Assembly (NCBI RefSeq): GCF_021216675.1 | Contig: NZ_CP086120.1 | Location: 3,078,501-3,142,500, forward strand | DNA length: 64,000 nt | Direction of reading: 5' to 3' | DNA from: Streptomyces gobiensis | GTDB taxonomy: Bacteria; Actinomycetota; Actinomycetes; Streptomycetales; Streptomycetaceae | Shown here: piece by piece, positions 17,487 through 27,033 of the stretch | Position numbering within the stretch: the stretch's first letter is position 1 | Layout: each line of letters opens with the position of its first letter | Notes under the pieces: model-generated | What the model was told of the DNA's origin: nothing | Database searches by the model: none | What the model saw: only the letters and a program-made list of their open reading frames with translations | Translations under genes and position numbers: made by a program

Positions 17487-19307
17487 ATGGTAAGCGAACG
17501 CTTGCTTCAAGTCGTTACGCCATTCGCGACTGTGGAGATCCATGGGCCGCGACGGGCACGCTGGGCTCTCTCGACTCCGTCGGACGTTGAGCCACGACTC
17601 GAGATTGAGGCATCGACTGGCTCAGCCGGTGTGCAGGTGGTGGGACGTTCTGACTCTGCCTCGGGTATAGCTGGGGCAGAGTTCCCACATTTCTTCGAGG
17701 AAACTACTTACCGGATAAGAGTTAAGTCCCGTATTCCGGGAAGATCTCCAGTGCTGGTACACCGCGATCCCCTGCTACTTAATTCCATCGACTCCTATCC
17801 AGAGGACTTGATGTGCGCCGGGTCAGTAAATTTTGGTCGGCAGGTTGGTTTGTGCACCTTGGAGGTGGGCGTCGGTCACGAAACATTGCGGCTGACAATC
17901 GAGGTTTTCCCTGCCAAGATTGACTACGCTACCGATTACCAGGACCTGCTCTCTGATGTAGCGGCTACGTCTCGGGCACTTGCGTTGGAGTATCTGCGAG
18001 CCACATACCAGACGGGTGAAACTCGTGACGTTCGAGATGCGACCAGTCTCGATTGGATAACGCTGTTGCGCAATGAGATCAGCCTGCTGGTTCGATCAAT
18101 CCGGTACGTTAATGAGCACCCGCACAGAGCGCTGAGTCGCGAGATTGACTATGTACGTGTCGACCGCATCAAGCGCGCAGATGCGACCATCCGCAAGGCA
18201 ATCGTACGAGGCCGTGGGCAGGGTCCTTGGACTGAACTGCCAGGCGCTGGCCGCATCCGAAGCGTTCTGCCAGCATCCCGCAGCCGCGAGACCTTGGATA
18301 CCGCTGAACACCGGTGGCTTCGTCTGCAGCTCGCTCTGATCCGCGATCGACTATCAGACATCCATGCCACTGTGTCCGCGGAGCTGGAACGGTCCCGGAC
18401 AGGCGGAGGCGCCGCGCCAGCAAGGCTGGTGGCTGAGGAAAGGGAGGTTGCCGGCTTCTCCCGGAGTATCTCGGAGCTGCTGGCACTTCCGCTGTTCGAC
18501 AGTATAACGGAGCCTCCTCCATCAGGCTTCGCTTCGCTCACGCTGCTGAGTGGTATCGGGTACGGCGAAGCTCATCGTGTGATCATGGTGTTGAGGCTTG
18601 GGTTGTCGATCCACGGCGAATCCTTTGACCTATCAGTCATGGATGTTCATGGCCTGTACGAAACTTGGTGCTACCTCGAAGTTCTGAGGATTGTTTTGGC
18701 GAAGACGGGCGGATCTGCCGACCTTTCGACCTTGTTGAGAGTGGAAGAGAGTGGCATTCGGGTACGCCTGGCTCAGGGGCGACGCACGGCTGTTACATGT
18801 AAATCACCCACTGTCACACTCGATGTTTCTTACAACGATCATTACCGAGGGCTAACGGGGCAGCAGAAACCGGATATCGTTCTTAAGTTTCGGCATGATG
18901 GCTGGCCAGATCTGATCGTCTTGCTTGATGCAAAGTATCGGCTGGATGCTTCAGACGGCTACCAGCATCAATTCGGCTGCCCGGGCCCTCCAATTGATGC
19001 CATTAACGCCCTTCATCGTTATAGGGATGCGATCGTGGTTGGTCGGGGGGAAAGCAAAGCCCGTCCCGTTGTGAAGGGGGCGGCACTATTTCCTCTGTCC
19101 AGCGCTGCGTCTTCAGAATTTCCTAACTTGAAACTTCGTGAGGCGCTCGAATCGCTTGGAATTGGAGCACTTCCTTTCTTGCCAGGAAACATACAACATG
19201 TTGAGGATTGGCTGGATGGGCTACTGACACTCGCACCGGAAGACCTTGCTGTGCCCGGTCCTCCGTTTGCAGGCCTGACTGAGAGACGTAGTCGAGGTTT
19301 GGACTGA
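17487..19307 (+). CDS. DUF2357 / PD-(D/E)XK nuclease (McrC-like partner)
   Basis: 606 residues. The N-terminal two thirds match the layout of DUF2357 proteins (beta-rich start, then a helical region with RDVRDATSLDWITLLRNEIS). The C-terminal third is a PD-(D/E)XK nuclease of the type often fused to DUF2357: QQKPDIVLKF followed by DLIVLLDAKYRLD, giving the D...D-x-K metal site. It would be the DNA-cutting subunit driven by the McrB-like NTPase, as in LlaJI- or McrBC-type systems. The ATG at 17487 is four bases after the McrB stop. Gene composition is AT-richer than the chromosome, with codons such as AGA and ATA, suggesting horizontal transfer. Confidence 0.85.
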   Translation: MVSERLLQVVTPFATVEIHGPRRARWALSTPSDVEPRLEIEASTGSAGVQVVGRSDSASGIAGAEFPHFFEETTYRIRVKSRIPGRSPVLVHRDPLLLNSIDSYPEDLMCAGSVNFGRQVGLCTLEVGVGHETLRLTIEVFPAKIDYATDYQDLLSDVAATSRALALEYLRATYQTGETRDVRDATSLDWITLLRNEISLLVRSIRYVNEHPHRALSREIDYVRVDRIKRADATIRKAIVRGRGQGPWTELPGAGRIRSVLPASRSRETLDTAEHRWLRLQLALIRDRLSDIHATVSAELERSRTGGGAAPARLVAEEREVAGFSRSISELLALPLFDSITEPPPSGFASLTLLSGIGYGEAHRVIMVLRLGLSIHGESFDLSVMDVHGLYETWCYLEVLRIVLAKTGGSADLSTLLRVEESGIRVRLAQGRRTAVTCKSPTVTLDVSYNDHYRGLTGQQKPDIVLKFRHDGWPDLIVLLDAKYRLDASDGYQHQFGCPGPPIDAINALHRYRDAIVVGRGESKARPVVKGAALFPLSSAASSEFPNLKLREALESLGIGALPFLPGNIQHVEDWLDGLLTLAPEDLAVPGPPFAGLTERRSRGLD

Positions 19308-19407
19308 TCACGCTCGGAGAAGTTTTGAGCAGGTGGGAATCCGTTTGCGAGTCGGTGACGAGGGGTTCGCTTGCCGCGGCGGGGAGGCAACTACTGTAAC
19401 TACTAAC

Positions 19408-20391
19408 CTAAGCACGCCGATTATCTAGATATTTCATCCAGGAGGCTTCGCTCAGCTCGTGGTCCAAGTATCGGATCCTGAGTGTCTGGGCAACGGTTCG
19501 TTGGTATTTTGACGTCGCCGTTATCCTCATTTGGGAGACTAGTTGATCCAAACTAGCCACCTTCATGAGATCCGGCCTATTGAGTGCTTCTCGATACAGT
19601 TCTGCCGTTTTAGGTGCCGATTGGTCGCCAGGGTGATGTAGGACAAGAATGGTAGGGAGATCCCCTCCTTTGTGAGTGGTGAGCCAAAGATCGGCGGCTA
19701 GGGCATGACACCGAAGCAATTGGTTGACTGGTCGAGATTGACTTTTTCGGTCGCTTAGATCCCATAGCCCGGTTTCGATTGCTAGCGCTTGATATTTAGG
19801 ATTCTCGGAAACCTTCAAATGACGGCTGTTGAAACGGTCGGAATACTTGACTTCGACGGCAAGGCCAAGGGGACCGCTTTCGGTTTCGAGATGGATCCAC
19901 GCATCCAGCCTTGTCATGTCTCCGAGGTGAAGGTTGCGCCTCTGAGGAGCGAACTCGACATCCATCTTGGTAACCCGCTTGATTTTCATGCCAATTAGGC
20001 CGCTTATGGAGCGAGCGGCCCAGTCGGGGTCTTCCTTCAAGGGGGCCAGGAGATTGATAGTCAACGCTTGACTGGATGTCAGGTACCTTGTGCAGCGAAT
20101 AGGGTCAACTCCCCAGCCATCGCGCCTGCGTGTCCGGTAGAGATTCTCTGCGGAAAGCGTGGTGAAGTTCTTCCCGGCTGCGGCGTCTTCGGGATGCAGA
20201 ATGCTGCCACTCGGTCGGTTTCCGGAGTGGGGTTCAGTGTTCCCATATCTCGGGAGTTTTAGTATGTGCTGGCGATACCATGATTGATGGAATCTAACCC
20301 GTGCCCGGATTCCTGATTCGCCCGGGGCTTGCGGACCGATACCCTGGATATCGGAGGGACGCGCCATCGGGTTTGATGAGGTGTTGGCCAT
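19408..20391 (-). CDS. PGN_0703-family putative restriction endonuclease
   Basis: 327 residues. The pattern fits PGN_0703-type nucleases: RFHQSWYRQHIL, GSILHPEDAAAGKNF, SSQALTINLLAPLKEDP, and the catalytic core TRLDAW...LGLAVEVKYSD (Asp, then E-x-K). Enzymes of this group sit in restriction islands; activity is predicted from the motif. It is convergent with the DUF2357 gene, about 100 bases away, and independent of that operon. The ATG 20391 start fits homologue length. Composition is AT-rich, like the rest of the island. Confidence 0.8.
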   Translation of the reverse strand: MANTSSNPMARPSDIQGIGPQAPGESGIRARVRFHQSWYRQHILKLPRYGNTEPHSGNRPSGSILHPEDAAAGKNFTTLSAENLYRTRRRDGWGVDPIRCTRYLTSSQALTINLLAPLKEDPDWAARSISGLIGMKIKRVTKMDVEFAPQRRNLHLGDMTRLDAWIHLETESGPLGLAVEVKYSDRFNSRHLKVSENPKYQALAIETGLWDLSDRKSQSRPVNQLLRCHALAADLWLTTHKGGDLPTILVLHHPGDQSAPKTAELYREALNRPDLMKVASLDQLVSQMRITATSKYQRTVAQTLRIRYLDHELSEASWMKYLDNRRA

Positions 20392-20579
20392 TGTGGTACT
20401 CCAGTGTGGCGCGGCGCGTCCTGTGCTGTCCGATCTTATCCGATTGCGGAGGGCGTTTTAGCTTAAGGTTAGGCTCCGGATGCGCGTGCACTTGTAGGGG
20501 GTTGGTGACATGTGGAGCGTTCCTGGAAGGCTTCAGTTGCTTCTTTGACGTCTGGGCTTGGGTTCGCTTGACGGCCTAC

Positions 20580-21482
20580 GAGCTCGTAACACGATCTTGT
20601 TGTGGTGTGCTGGTTGCGGTGACTGGTGTAATGATTCGGCTGTTCGTGCTGTGTGAGTACCCGGCCGTGGATCGTGGATGACGACTTGTGGGCGCTGATC
20701 GAGCCGCTGCTGCCGCCCTGGCCGGAGAAGGCGCCGGGGACGCGACCGGTGGCGGACCGGCTGTGTCTGCAGGGGCATCCTGTACGTGCTCTACAACGAC
20801 ATTGCCTGGCAACTCCCGCCCTTGGAGCTTGGGTTAGGCTCGGGACAGACCTGCTGGCGGCGCCTGGACCGCTGGCAGTAGGCTGGGGTCTTCGACCAGC
20901 TGCACCGAGATCCTGCTTGCCGAACTCAACGTGGGCCGGCGAACTCGACTGGTCCAGGGCCGGCGTGGACAGCTCCCACATCCGCGCGAAAAGAGAGGCG
21001 AACCGACACCGGTCCGTCGCCGGTCGACCGGGCGGAAGGCGGGCAGCAAACACCACCTGATCTTCGACGGACACGGTACCCCGTTCAAGGTCATCACCAC
21101 CGCGGCCGACGTCAACGACGTCACCCAGACCCTCGCCCTCGTCGACGGCATCCCGCCCGTGGTCGGACGGCCCGGCTGCCCGCGCCGCCGCCCCGACTCA
21201 CTTCTCGGCGACAGGGGCTACGGCTCCAACCCCAACCGCCGAGAGCTGCGCAAGCGGCGGATCCTGCCGTTCATCTCCCGCAAGGGCGCCCCGAACATCA
21301 AGGGCCTGGGCAAACTCCGCTACGTCGTCGAGCAGACCTTCGCCCTCCTCCACCAGTTCAAGCGCCTCGCCGTCCGCTGGGAACGCCGAACCGCACTCCA
21401 CGACGTGTTCATCTCGTTGGCCTCCAGCCTCATCTGCTGGAGACGTCTCAAGAAGGCCCGCCCGTGATCCTGTTACGAGCTC
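20580..21482 (+). mobile_element. IS5-family insertion sequence, degraded
   Basis: About 0.9 kb with imperfect inverted repeats starting GAGCTCGTAACA (20580-20591) and its complement ending at 21482. The trinucleotide TAC flanks both ends and is probably the target duplication. The internal transposase is decayed. Confidence 0.75.
20653..21467 (+). pseudogene. IS5-family transposase, multiple frameshifts and a stop
   Basis: The start (GTG 20653, STRPWIVDDDLWALIEPLLP) is intact to about 20770. ILYVLYNDIAWQLPPLELG is in a second frame and stops at a TAG after DRWQ. GELDWSRAGVDSSHIRAKRE is in the next frame, and KAGSKHHLIFDGHGTPFKV to the end (LLGDRGYGSNPNRRELRKR) in another. These are consecutive parts of one IS5-type DDE transposase. 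It is not functional. Confidence 0.85.
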
Positions 21483-21846
21483 TACGGGAGCAGAGCCTGG
21501 CTGTCGCCACTCGGCGGCCAGCATGTGGTCGCGGCGGGAACACCGCCAGTAGCAACCCGCCCGGCGTCTGGGTCTGTCTCCGCGGTCATTGGCCGCAGCA
21601 CCACTACGGGCATCGAACGAGTGTTTCCGAACGTGCGCATTGGGCGGTGGGCGCGCTCGTCGAGTTGGCGAGTTCGTGGTCATGGTCATGGTTTCGACGG
21701 TGATGGAACCGTGGTAGTTGGCCATCTGACTGCTGGCCGGGGGATGTGGGTGAGGATGTCGTCTGACCGTCGACTGTCAACACTCGCTCATATAAGTGTC
21801 CGTTGGCTTCACGCTGTGTTCGTAGTCGTACAGTTGGTAGACGTTT
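21483..21846 (+). other. Intergenic region
   Basis: No gene recognised on either strand. The last ~100 bases (from about 21750) are less GC-rich and could carry the promoter of the following toxin-like gene. Confidence 0.35.
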
Positions 21847-23732
21847 GTGCGATACGTAGGGCGGGGGAGCCCCGTGGAGCGGGTGCTGATGGTTGGGGGC
21901 AGCACAGCTGTGTCACTAGAGATGTGTCGGCAGGAGGTAGACCGTACCGATCCGTCCGGGATACCGGAGTTCACCGGTGACTTAGGCCTACTGGAGAAGG
22001 ACGCGGCCGCTTTACGGAAGGACGCGGCCGCGATCCGGAAAACCGGTACGGACGTGAACTCCAGCTTCCAGGGACTGTCAGGCTTCTACGACGCTCCAGA
22101 GGCGGAGCAGCTGTTCGCGACGACGAAGCCGGTGGCTGATCGGGCGGACGGGTTTGCTGGTGATCTGGAGAAGGCCGCTAAAGCGCTGGCTGAGTACGCC
22201 GCTGAGGCTGACCCGATCGTACGGGAGCTTCGGGGGCCGAAGGCACAGGCGACCGCGTTCGTCGCCTCTGTTGAGGGGGAGGACGGATGGCGGAATGACA
22301 AGGACAAGGCCGCCCGGAACAACGCTCTGGTGCAGGAAGTCAATGTGGCCGTTGCCCGGTTCCATGACGCGGAGCGCCGTGCCGCCAGCAAGATCAGTGC
22401 CCTGGTGGGCGGAACTCAGTGGGTGGCCGGTGATCCCACGGCTGAGAAGCAGAAGGCCAACGCTTACGGCCTGAGCGTGGAGGACATGAAGCAGGCCACG
22501 GACACTCCGTGGGGCAAGGCGGTGGAGCCGCCTCGTGACTGGCTGGAGTCCCTGGGCAATGGCATCAAGACCTTTGTGTGGGACGGCTTCACGGATGCCT
22601 GGTCCGGTCTGGGAAATGTGGTCGGCGGGGTCGGTCTGTACGTGGCCTCGCCGTATGAGTAGGTGCTGGACAAGACCCTGGGCGCGGCCGAACCGTCCGA
22701 GGACGAAGAACGGATGAAACAAGCGACCAGGGACTTCGGCAAGTCGCTGGTCGCCTGGGACGAGTGGGGCAAGAACCCCGCCCGCGCGGCGGAACGGTCA
22801 CCTTCAACATCCTCACCCTCGGCATTGGCGGCACCAAGGCCGGACTAGCGGGCAAGGCCGCCAAGACGGTGAACGCTGTAGGCAAAGCCGGGACGTATGT
22901 CGATCCCATGGCCTACGTCGGCAGAGGCCTGAGCAACGAAGCCATCACCCGCCTCGCCAAAGCATTCGGCCTCACCGCCCAACTCTGCAAAGTCATCCCC
23001 GGCATCAAGAAACTGCCCGGCGGCGGCATACAGCACCCCCCAGTACGGCAGCATCGACCAACACGGCAACGTCACCACCCCCGACGGCCGCAGCCACCCC
23101 GTCGAAGACGCCCCACCGGAACCTTCCCCCGCCGACCGCCTCAACCGCAACACCAACCAACCCCCACCCCCCAAAGCGAACCCGCCTTCTTCGGCACCAA
23201 CCGCACACCACCAGGGGCCACCGCACACGTACCTGACAACGTGCCGGGTGCTGGCCGCGACCTGCCCGGTGGCACGAACGCACCCACCAACGCCACCGCC
23301 CACGCGGGAGACGGTCTCCCCGGCAACGGCGCGGACCGCGCTTCCCCAGACAGCCCCGGTCGTGACTCTTCGGGTCAAGGCCGTGACGCCGCTCCAGGTG
23401 GCGCAAGCACGGTTGATCACGGGCCCACAAATGGTGGTGCCCCTGAGAGTGGCGAAGGCACGCCAGGGCCCAACGGCAACGGCGGCCCCGCCGAGGGTGG
23501 GCCGCATCGGCCATCGGAGTCTGTCCGGTACGCCGAGAACAGTGAACCTCAGCCATTCCAGCGGGGTGGGGAAACGGAGCGGAGTATCCGTGAGGAGTTG
23601 CGCGGGACAAGCGTTAAGCCTCAGGACCTGGAGAAGGCGTTAGCCAACCTTGCGGTTCACTCAGCTGGGAAGGAGATCGCTGAAGCCATAGCATCTGGAA
23701 GGCTGAGCGGTGCTCACCTCGATCAGGCCTGA
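21847..23732 (+). pseudogene. Polymorphic-toxin-like (WXG/LXG-type N-terminus) protein, broken
   Basis: The N-terminal 260 residues are helical, with duplicated blocks LEKDAAALRKDAAAIRKTG and FYDAPEAEQLFATTKPV, typical of ESX-like secreted toxin carriers in Streptomyces. A TAG at 22660-22662 ends this part. VLDKTLGAAEPSEDEERMKQ follows in frame, then LGIGGTKAGLAGKAAKTVN, and after another shift YGSIDQHGNVTTPDGRSHPV, followed by a Pro/Gly/Asn-rich linker in yet another frame (to SIREELRGTSVKPQDLEKAL). The C-terminal toxin domain is absent: the frame ends just after GKEIAEAIASGRLSGAH, where an RDD-type fragment begins. The original start is uncertain (21847, 21889 or 21922). Confidence 0.65.
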
Positions 23733-24048
23733 CCGGGCCGGTCCCCTGTTCTTGACGATCCTGGTCACTTGGCTCACGGCGTCATTGCTGTTGTACTTCG
23801 CGCTACCCCTGACCCTATTCGGTTGCACGCTCGGTAAGCGGATTTGTGGAGTGCAAGTGACGCACCAACGGAACGGCGAGTGCAGCGGCTTCTGGCGAGC
23901 AGTGGGCCGGGAGGCCTTCTGGCTGATTTCACTTCCCACCCCGGTCCCTTGGCCTGCTAAATCCCTGTGGTGCTGCTGGGATAAGCCGTTCCAACTGTGC
24001 CTGCACGACAAGGTGTCGGGAACTGTGGTGGTGCGGCGTATGAGCTGA
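23710..24048 (+). pseudogene. RDD-family membrane protein fragment
   Basis: 112 residues. LFLTILVTWLTASLLLYFAL then LFGCTLGKRICGVQVT, and later GFWRAVGREAFWLISLP, match the first and second helices of RDD proteins, including the GKRICGVQV motif. The end KVSGTVVVRR is the family's usual C-terminus. The N-terminal region with the first RDD helix pair appears shortened, and the start overlaps the toxin-relic tail, suggesting that a deletion joined them. It may still be a short intact protein. Confidence 0.5.
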
Positions 24049-24278
24049 CTCTCAGGAGTCAGCTCCGGACAGAGGAAGGTCAGGCCTCAGGACGCCGCCT
24101 GCCGTTGTGTCAGGGGGAAAGTTCCAGGCTGCACCGCTCCGGTATTTATGTCGACACTGACGTTGGCTCGGTAGCGCTCTGTGATACACGTTCCTTGCCA
24201 AGCGGCGGAATGCTGTTCTCCATACATAACCAGACCCCCGTGCTGCGTTGGTGGTGGGAAGCCTGCGGATTCGGCTTG

Positions 24279-24473
24279 CTATCTCAGGTGGTCGAACTTC
24301 CGAAGCTTGACTCCGAGTATGAGCGACTGGAGGTTCTTGTGGCTGGCGTTGACGATCACGTCCGGGTCGTCGCTCTCGCGCACGAGGGCGCTACCCTCAG
24401 CCCCAGTTGCGATCTCCAGGCAATCGGTGGCACTGGCCGAGTATGAGGACTTTTGCCACCAAATTTTCGACAT
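24279..24473 (-). CDS. DUF397 protein (copy 2)
   Basis: 64 residues starting MSKIWWQKSSYSASATDCLE, the DUF397 signature W-x-KSSxS. DUF397 proteins are small partners of WhiJ/DUF5753-type HTH regulators, and BldB belongs to this family. It lies downstream of the first copy, separated by about 75 bases, and is more divergent. Confidence 0.9.
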   Translation of the reverse strand: MSKIWWQKSSYSASATDCLEIATGAEGSALVRESDDPDVIVNASHKNLQSLILGVKLRKFDHLR

Positions 24474-24548
24474 AATTAAACTTTCGAGGTTATTGTGTCA
24501 GTTCATGATGAAGGATCCCATGCCACCAGAAGCGAGGTTGAGGGGTCG

Positions 24549-24755
24549 CTAGCTGAGGTGGTGGAATCCTCCGGACTTGAGACCACGCACGAGTGCACGG
24601 AGATTCTCGCGGCTGGTGGTAATGATCTCCTCGGGGCGGTCGCCTTCTCGCAGGAGTATGACCTCCGTGCCCTCAGGGGCAAGCGCAAGCTCAACGCAGT
24701 CTCCTTGGTTGGTAGAGTATGAGGATTTTTGCCAGCGGATTTCCGACATTGTCAC
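24549..24755 (-). CDS. DUF397 protein (copy 1)
   Basis: 68 residues, MTMSEIRWQKSSYSTNQGDC... with C-terminal ENLRALVRGLKSG. It starts five bases after the HTH regulator stop, the standard regulator-DUF397 pair of Streptomyces, and probably modulates or is controlled by that regulator. Confidence 0.92.
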   Translation of the reverse strand: MTMSEIRWQKSSYSTNQGDCVELALAPEGTEVILLREGDRPEEIITTSRENLRALVRGLKSGGFHHLS

Positions 24756-24759
24756 GCCT

Positions 24760-25611
24760 TCATAGTTTGTGTGCGATATTGCGGATAAAATCCCGCGAAT
24801 CCTTGGGGGGAAGGGAAGTCTCTTCGATATGCTCCAAGATGGCCCGATAGTTGGCTAGGTGAGTCTCGGCATCAATCAGTACCCCCTCTGTGGCCAGATC
24901 TAGGTGCACCGTGTCAAGCTGCCGAACTGGTCCACATGCGTACAGGATTGAACTTCCTGCGTAGGTGTGTCCACCCGCCGAGAATGGCACGGCGCGAATG
25001 GTGATGTTGTCCCGCTCTGATGCCTCCAGCAGGTACTGAAGCTGACTGCGCAGCACCTTCGCGCCGCCGAACTCCATCCGCATGGCGGCTTCATGAATCA
25101 AGAAGGTGCACTGTGGTGCGCCAGGCTTATCAAGAACGTCCCTTCGCCGCATGCGGAATGAGATCAGGCGACGATGGTCCGCTGGGGCAAGCTGGGGAAT
25201 GTTTGTGGAGAAAACCGCCTTGGCATATTCTTCAGTCTGTAGCAGTCCGGGAACATGCATCGACTGCATGCTGTGCAGAGTGACTGCGCGGTGTTCGAGT
25301 TCGGCCAAGTCCAGCAAGGTTGTAGTCAGACTACCCCTGTACTCCTCCCACCAGCCTTTCCGTCGCTCCTCCGCCATGGTGGCAAGCGCATCGATGTACA
25401 TCTGATCCGCGCACGCATAGATGCTGGCCAGGGTTCGAACCCGGTCCGCACTGATCCCGAACCGTCCGGCTTCGAGATTACTGATCCCGGTCCGATTGGT
25501 GCTGATCGCTTCGGCAGCCCGCTGGGCAGTCATCCCAGCGCGCTCACGCATCTTGCGTAGCTCGGTGCCAAGTCGTCGCTGCCTGGCGGTCGGTGCCTCT
25601 CTTGGTGGCAT
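24760..25611 (-). CDS. XRE-type HTH regulator with DUF5753 domain (WhiJ-like)
   Basis: 283 residues. The HTH (~residues 15-70) reads LRKMRERAGMTAQRAAEAI then TNRTGISNLEAGRFGISADR. The DUF5753 domain follows (EYRGSLTTTLLDLAELEHRA, VPGLLQTEEYAKAVFS, LPPKDSRDFI at the end). Such proteins regulate development and antibiotic production with a DUF397 partner (established for WhiJ-like proteins). It is divergent from the 25848 gene group, which includes an anti-sigma-type ATPase, completing a WhiJ-type gene cluster. Confidence 0.93.
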   Translation of the reverse strand: MPPREAPTARQRRLGTELRKMRERAGMTAQRAAEAISTNRTGISNLEAGRFGISADRVRTLASIYACADQMYIDALATMAEERRKGWWEEYRGSLTTTLLDLAELEHRAVTLHSMQSMHVPGLLQTEEYAKAVFSTNIPQLAPADHRRLISFRMRRRDVLDKPGAPQCTFLIHEAAMRMEFGGAKVLRSQLQYLLEASERDNITIRAVPFSAGGHTYAGSSILYACGPVRQLDTVHLDLATEGVLIDAETHLANYRAILEHIEETSLPPKDSRDFIRNIAHKL

Positions 25612-25847
25612 GTCTGCCTTCCTGGTCGTGTCTCGCCCATGTTGTCATACCCACGATCACGAGCGACGGGCCACTCCAACGAGTTATGCGCATCGGTAGC
25701 ACGCGTTGGTGACTCTGTCCTATGGTCGGTCACGCAGCGAGGTCGCCAGTAAACCCGCAGTGCAGCTGCCTGCGCCTGCCCACAGGTGCTTGGGTGGCCC
25801 AGCCACGGTGGCGACACCCATGTGAAGGCACACGTTGGGAGATACGC

Positions 25848-26192
25848 ATGACCGCTTCGCCATCGCAGCCTGCCCCTGACTCCGAGGGAGGCGACTGGGC
25901 CATCCCTTTGCATGACTCAGCGGCGAGAGCACAAGCAGAACCCCAGAAAGAAGTAGGTGGAGATGGCGAACGGCCCCATCTCGTACCAGCGTCCGGTGTG
26001 GTTCATGTGCCGCCTGGCACGCGCGTGAAGCCATGTCCCTTCCCATGTTCCATCTGTCAGCGGAAGGGACGGCAGGGGCGGCGACATGGCAGTGAAGAGC
26101 CCGTCAGTCTTGGGGAGTTGAGGCAGCGAGTCGAGGACTTGAACGACAGGATCCGCAGGCATCTGGGGCAGGAGCGTGGCGGCAGTGAGTGA
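25848..26192 (+). CDS. Hypothetical protein with Cys cluster
   Basis: 114 residues from ATG 25848 behind GGGAG. The middle has KPCPFPCSICQRKG (C-x3-C-x2-C), a possible metal-binding knuckle, and the C-terminus an amphipathic helix (LGELRQRVEDLNDRIRRHLG). It is divergent to the WhiJ-like regulator and overlaps the next gene region (TGA at 26190-26192). Family unknown. Confidence 0.6.
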   Translation: MTASPSQPAPDSEGGDWAIPLHDSAARAQAEPQKEVGGDGERPHLVPASGVVHVPPGTRVKPCPFPCSICQRKGRQGRRHGSEEPVSLGELRQRVEDLNDRIRRHLGQERGGSE

Positions 26193-26208
26193 ACGAGGAA
26201 ACAGGCTG

Positions 26209-26702
26209 ATGGGCGGGACTCTTACGGTTCCGCTGCTCGCCCGGCCGGAAGTTGTGGCCGACCTACGCCGACGGGGCCGATCTCACCTTGTGCTCTGGGG
26301 GGTGTCATCACTCAGCGATGCCGCCCAGCTCTGCGTAAGCGAGATGGTCACTAACACCATCGTGCACGTCGGCAAGGGGACCCCCATCGTTCTGCACATC
26401 TCGACGTCCAGCACTCGTCTGCGGATCGAGCTGACTGACCCCGACCCCCGGGCTTTGCCCACTCTCCTCAGCACCACGGAGAGCGAGGAGTCAGGCCGAG
26501 GGGTGGCTGTGCTGGACACCGTGGCGGTCCTGTCATCCAGCACGATGACACCAAGACCGTCTGGTGCGAGCTGGATGCGGCGACCGCCGTGCCCAGCGGT
26601 CATCAGGGGCCCCTCCCCGGAGGGGAGTGCCGAGGCGCTGATCACCCGCTACGGCGGGTCGGACAACCTGGCGGATGGCCTCGGCCCCGGCACGGCTCAT
26701 GA
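26209..26702 (+). pseudogene. Anti-sigma-factor-like ATP-binding protein (HATPase_c), frameshifted
   Basis: LCVSEMVTNTIVHVGKGTPI is the N-box of RsbW-type kinase-fold proteins; LTDPDPRALPTLLSTTESEE and SGRGVAVLDTVA form the ATP lid region. After about 26530 the expected ending KTVWCELDAA is in another frame (stop at 26700-26702). ATG 26209 has a GAGGA site; GTG 26185 is an alternative overlapping the previous stop. Membership of the WhiJ/DUF397 cluster is typical for these proteins. Confidence 0.7.
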
Positions 26703-26823
26703 GACGGCCGTCTGCCTGATCGCTGACCTGCTGCGCTGGCTCCGTGCGCAAGGTCGTTGCTCTGATGCTGCGGTGCTCGCGACACTGACGCGTCTCGCGG
26801 TAGAAGTCGGTGCAGGCGAGTGA
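26575..26823 (+). CDS. Small hypothetical protein overlapping the ATPase gene end
   Basis: 82 residues if started at ATG 26575 (MRRPPCPAVIRGPSPEGSAE), ending KTRLAVEV-like (RLAVEVGAGE). ETAVCLIADLLRWLRAQGRC looks like a genuine amphipathic helix. It is in the frame of the ATPase N-terminus, so it could instead be the ATPase C-terminus after compensating shifts. Its TGA overlaps the next ATG. Confidence 0.5.
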   Translation: MRRPPCPAVIRGPSPEGSAEALITRYGGSDNLADGLGPGTAHETAVCLIADLLRWLRAQGRCSDAAVLATLTRLAVEVGAGE

Positions 26824-26999
26824 TGGGGATCTCCAACGCGGCTCTTAGCGAGATTGTCGATACATTCGGCGGTGAGGTATCAGACTGGCGGGACGATTGC
26901 TTGCGTGACTATGACGAGCTCAGATGCGACTTCGCGTTGGAGGCGTGGGAGCTGATGTCCCAGCTGGCCGACGTGGACTTCTCCTCGGCTCGTGGGTGA
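26823..26999 (+). CDS. Small acidic hypothetical protein
   Basis: 58 residues from ATG 26823, overlapping the preceding TGA (TGATG): MGISNAALSEIVDTFGGEVS, then acidic DWRDDCLRDYDELRCDFALE, ending DVDFSSARG. No known family. Its position at the end of the WhiJ-type gene group and the overlap suggest co-translation. Confidence 0.6.
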   Translation: MGISNAALSEIVDTFGGEVSDWRDDCLRDYDELRCDFALEAWELMSQLADVDFSSARG

Positions 27000-27033
27000 C
27001 TCCCTGTCGCTGTTCGGGACGTAAGCTGCGCCT

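Noticed and set aside
25428..25450. tRNA-like GGTTCGAACC arm
   Set aside because: It lies inside the HTH regulator and has no acceptor or anticodon stem.
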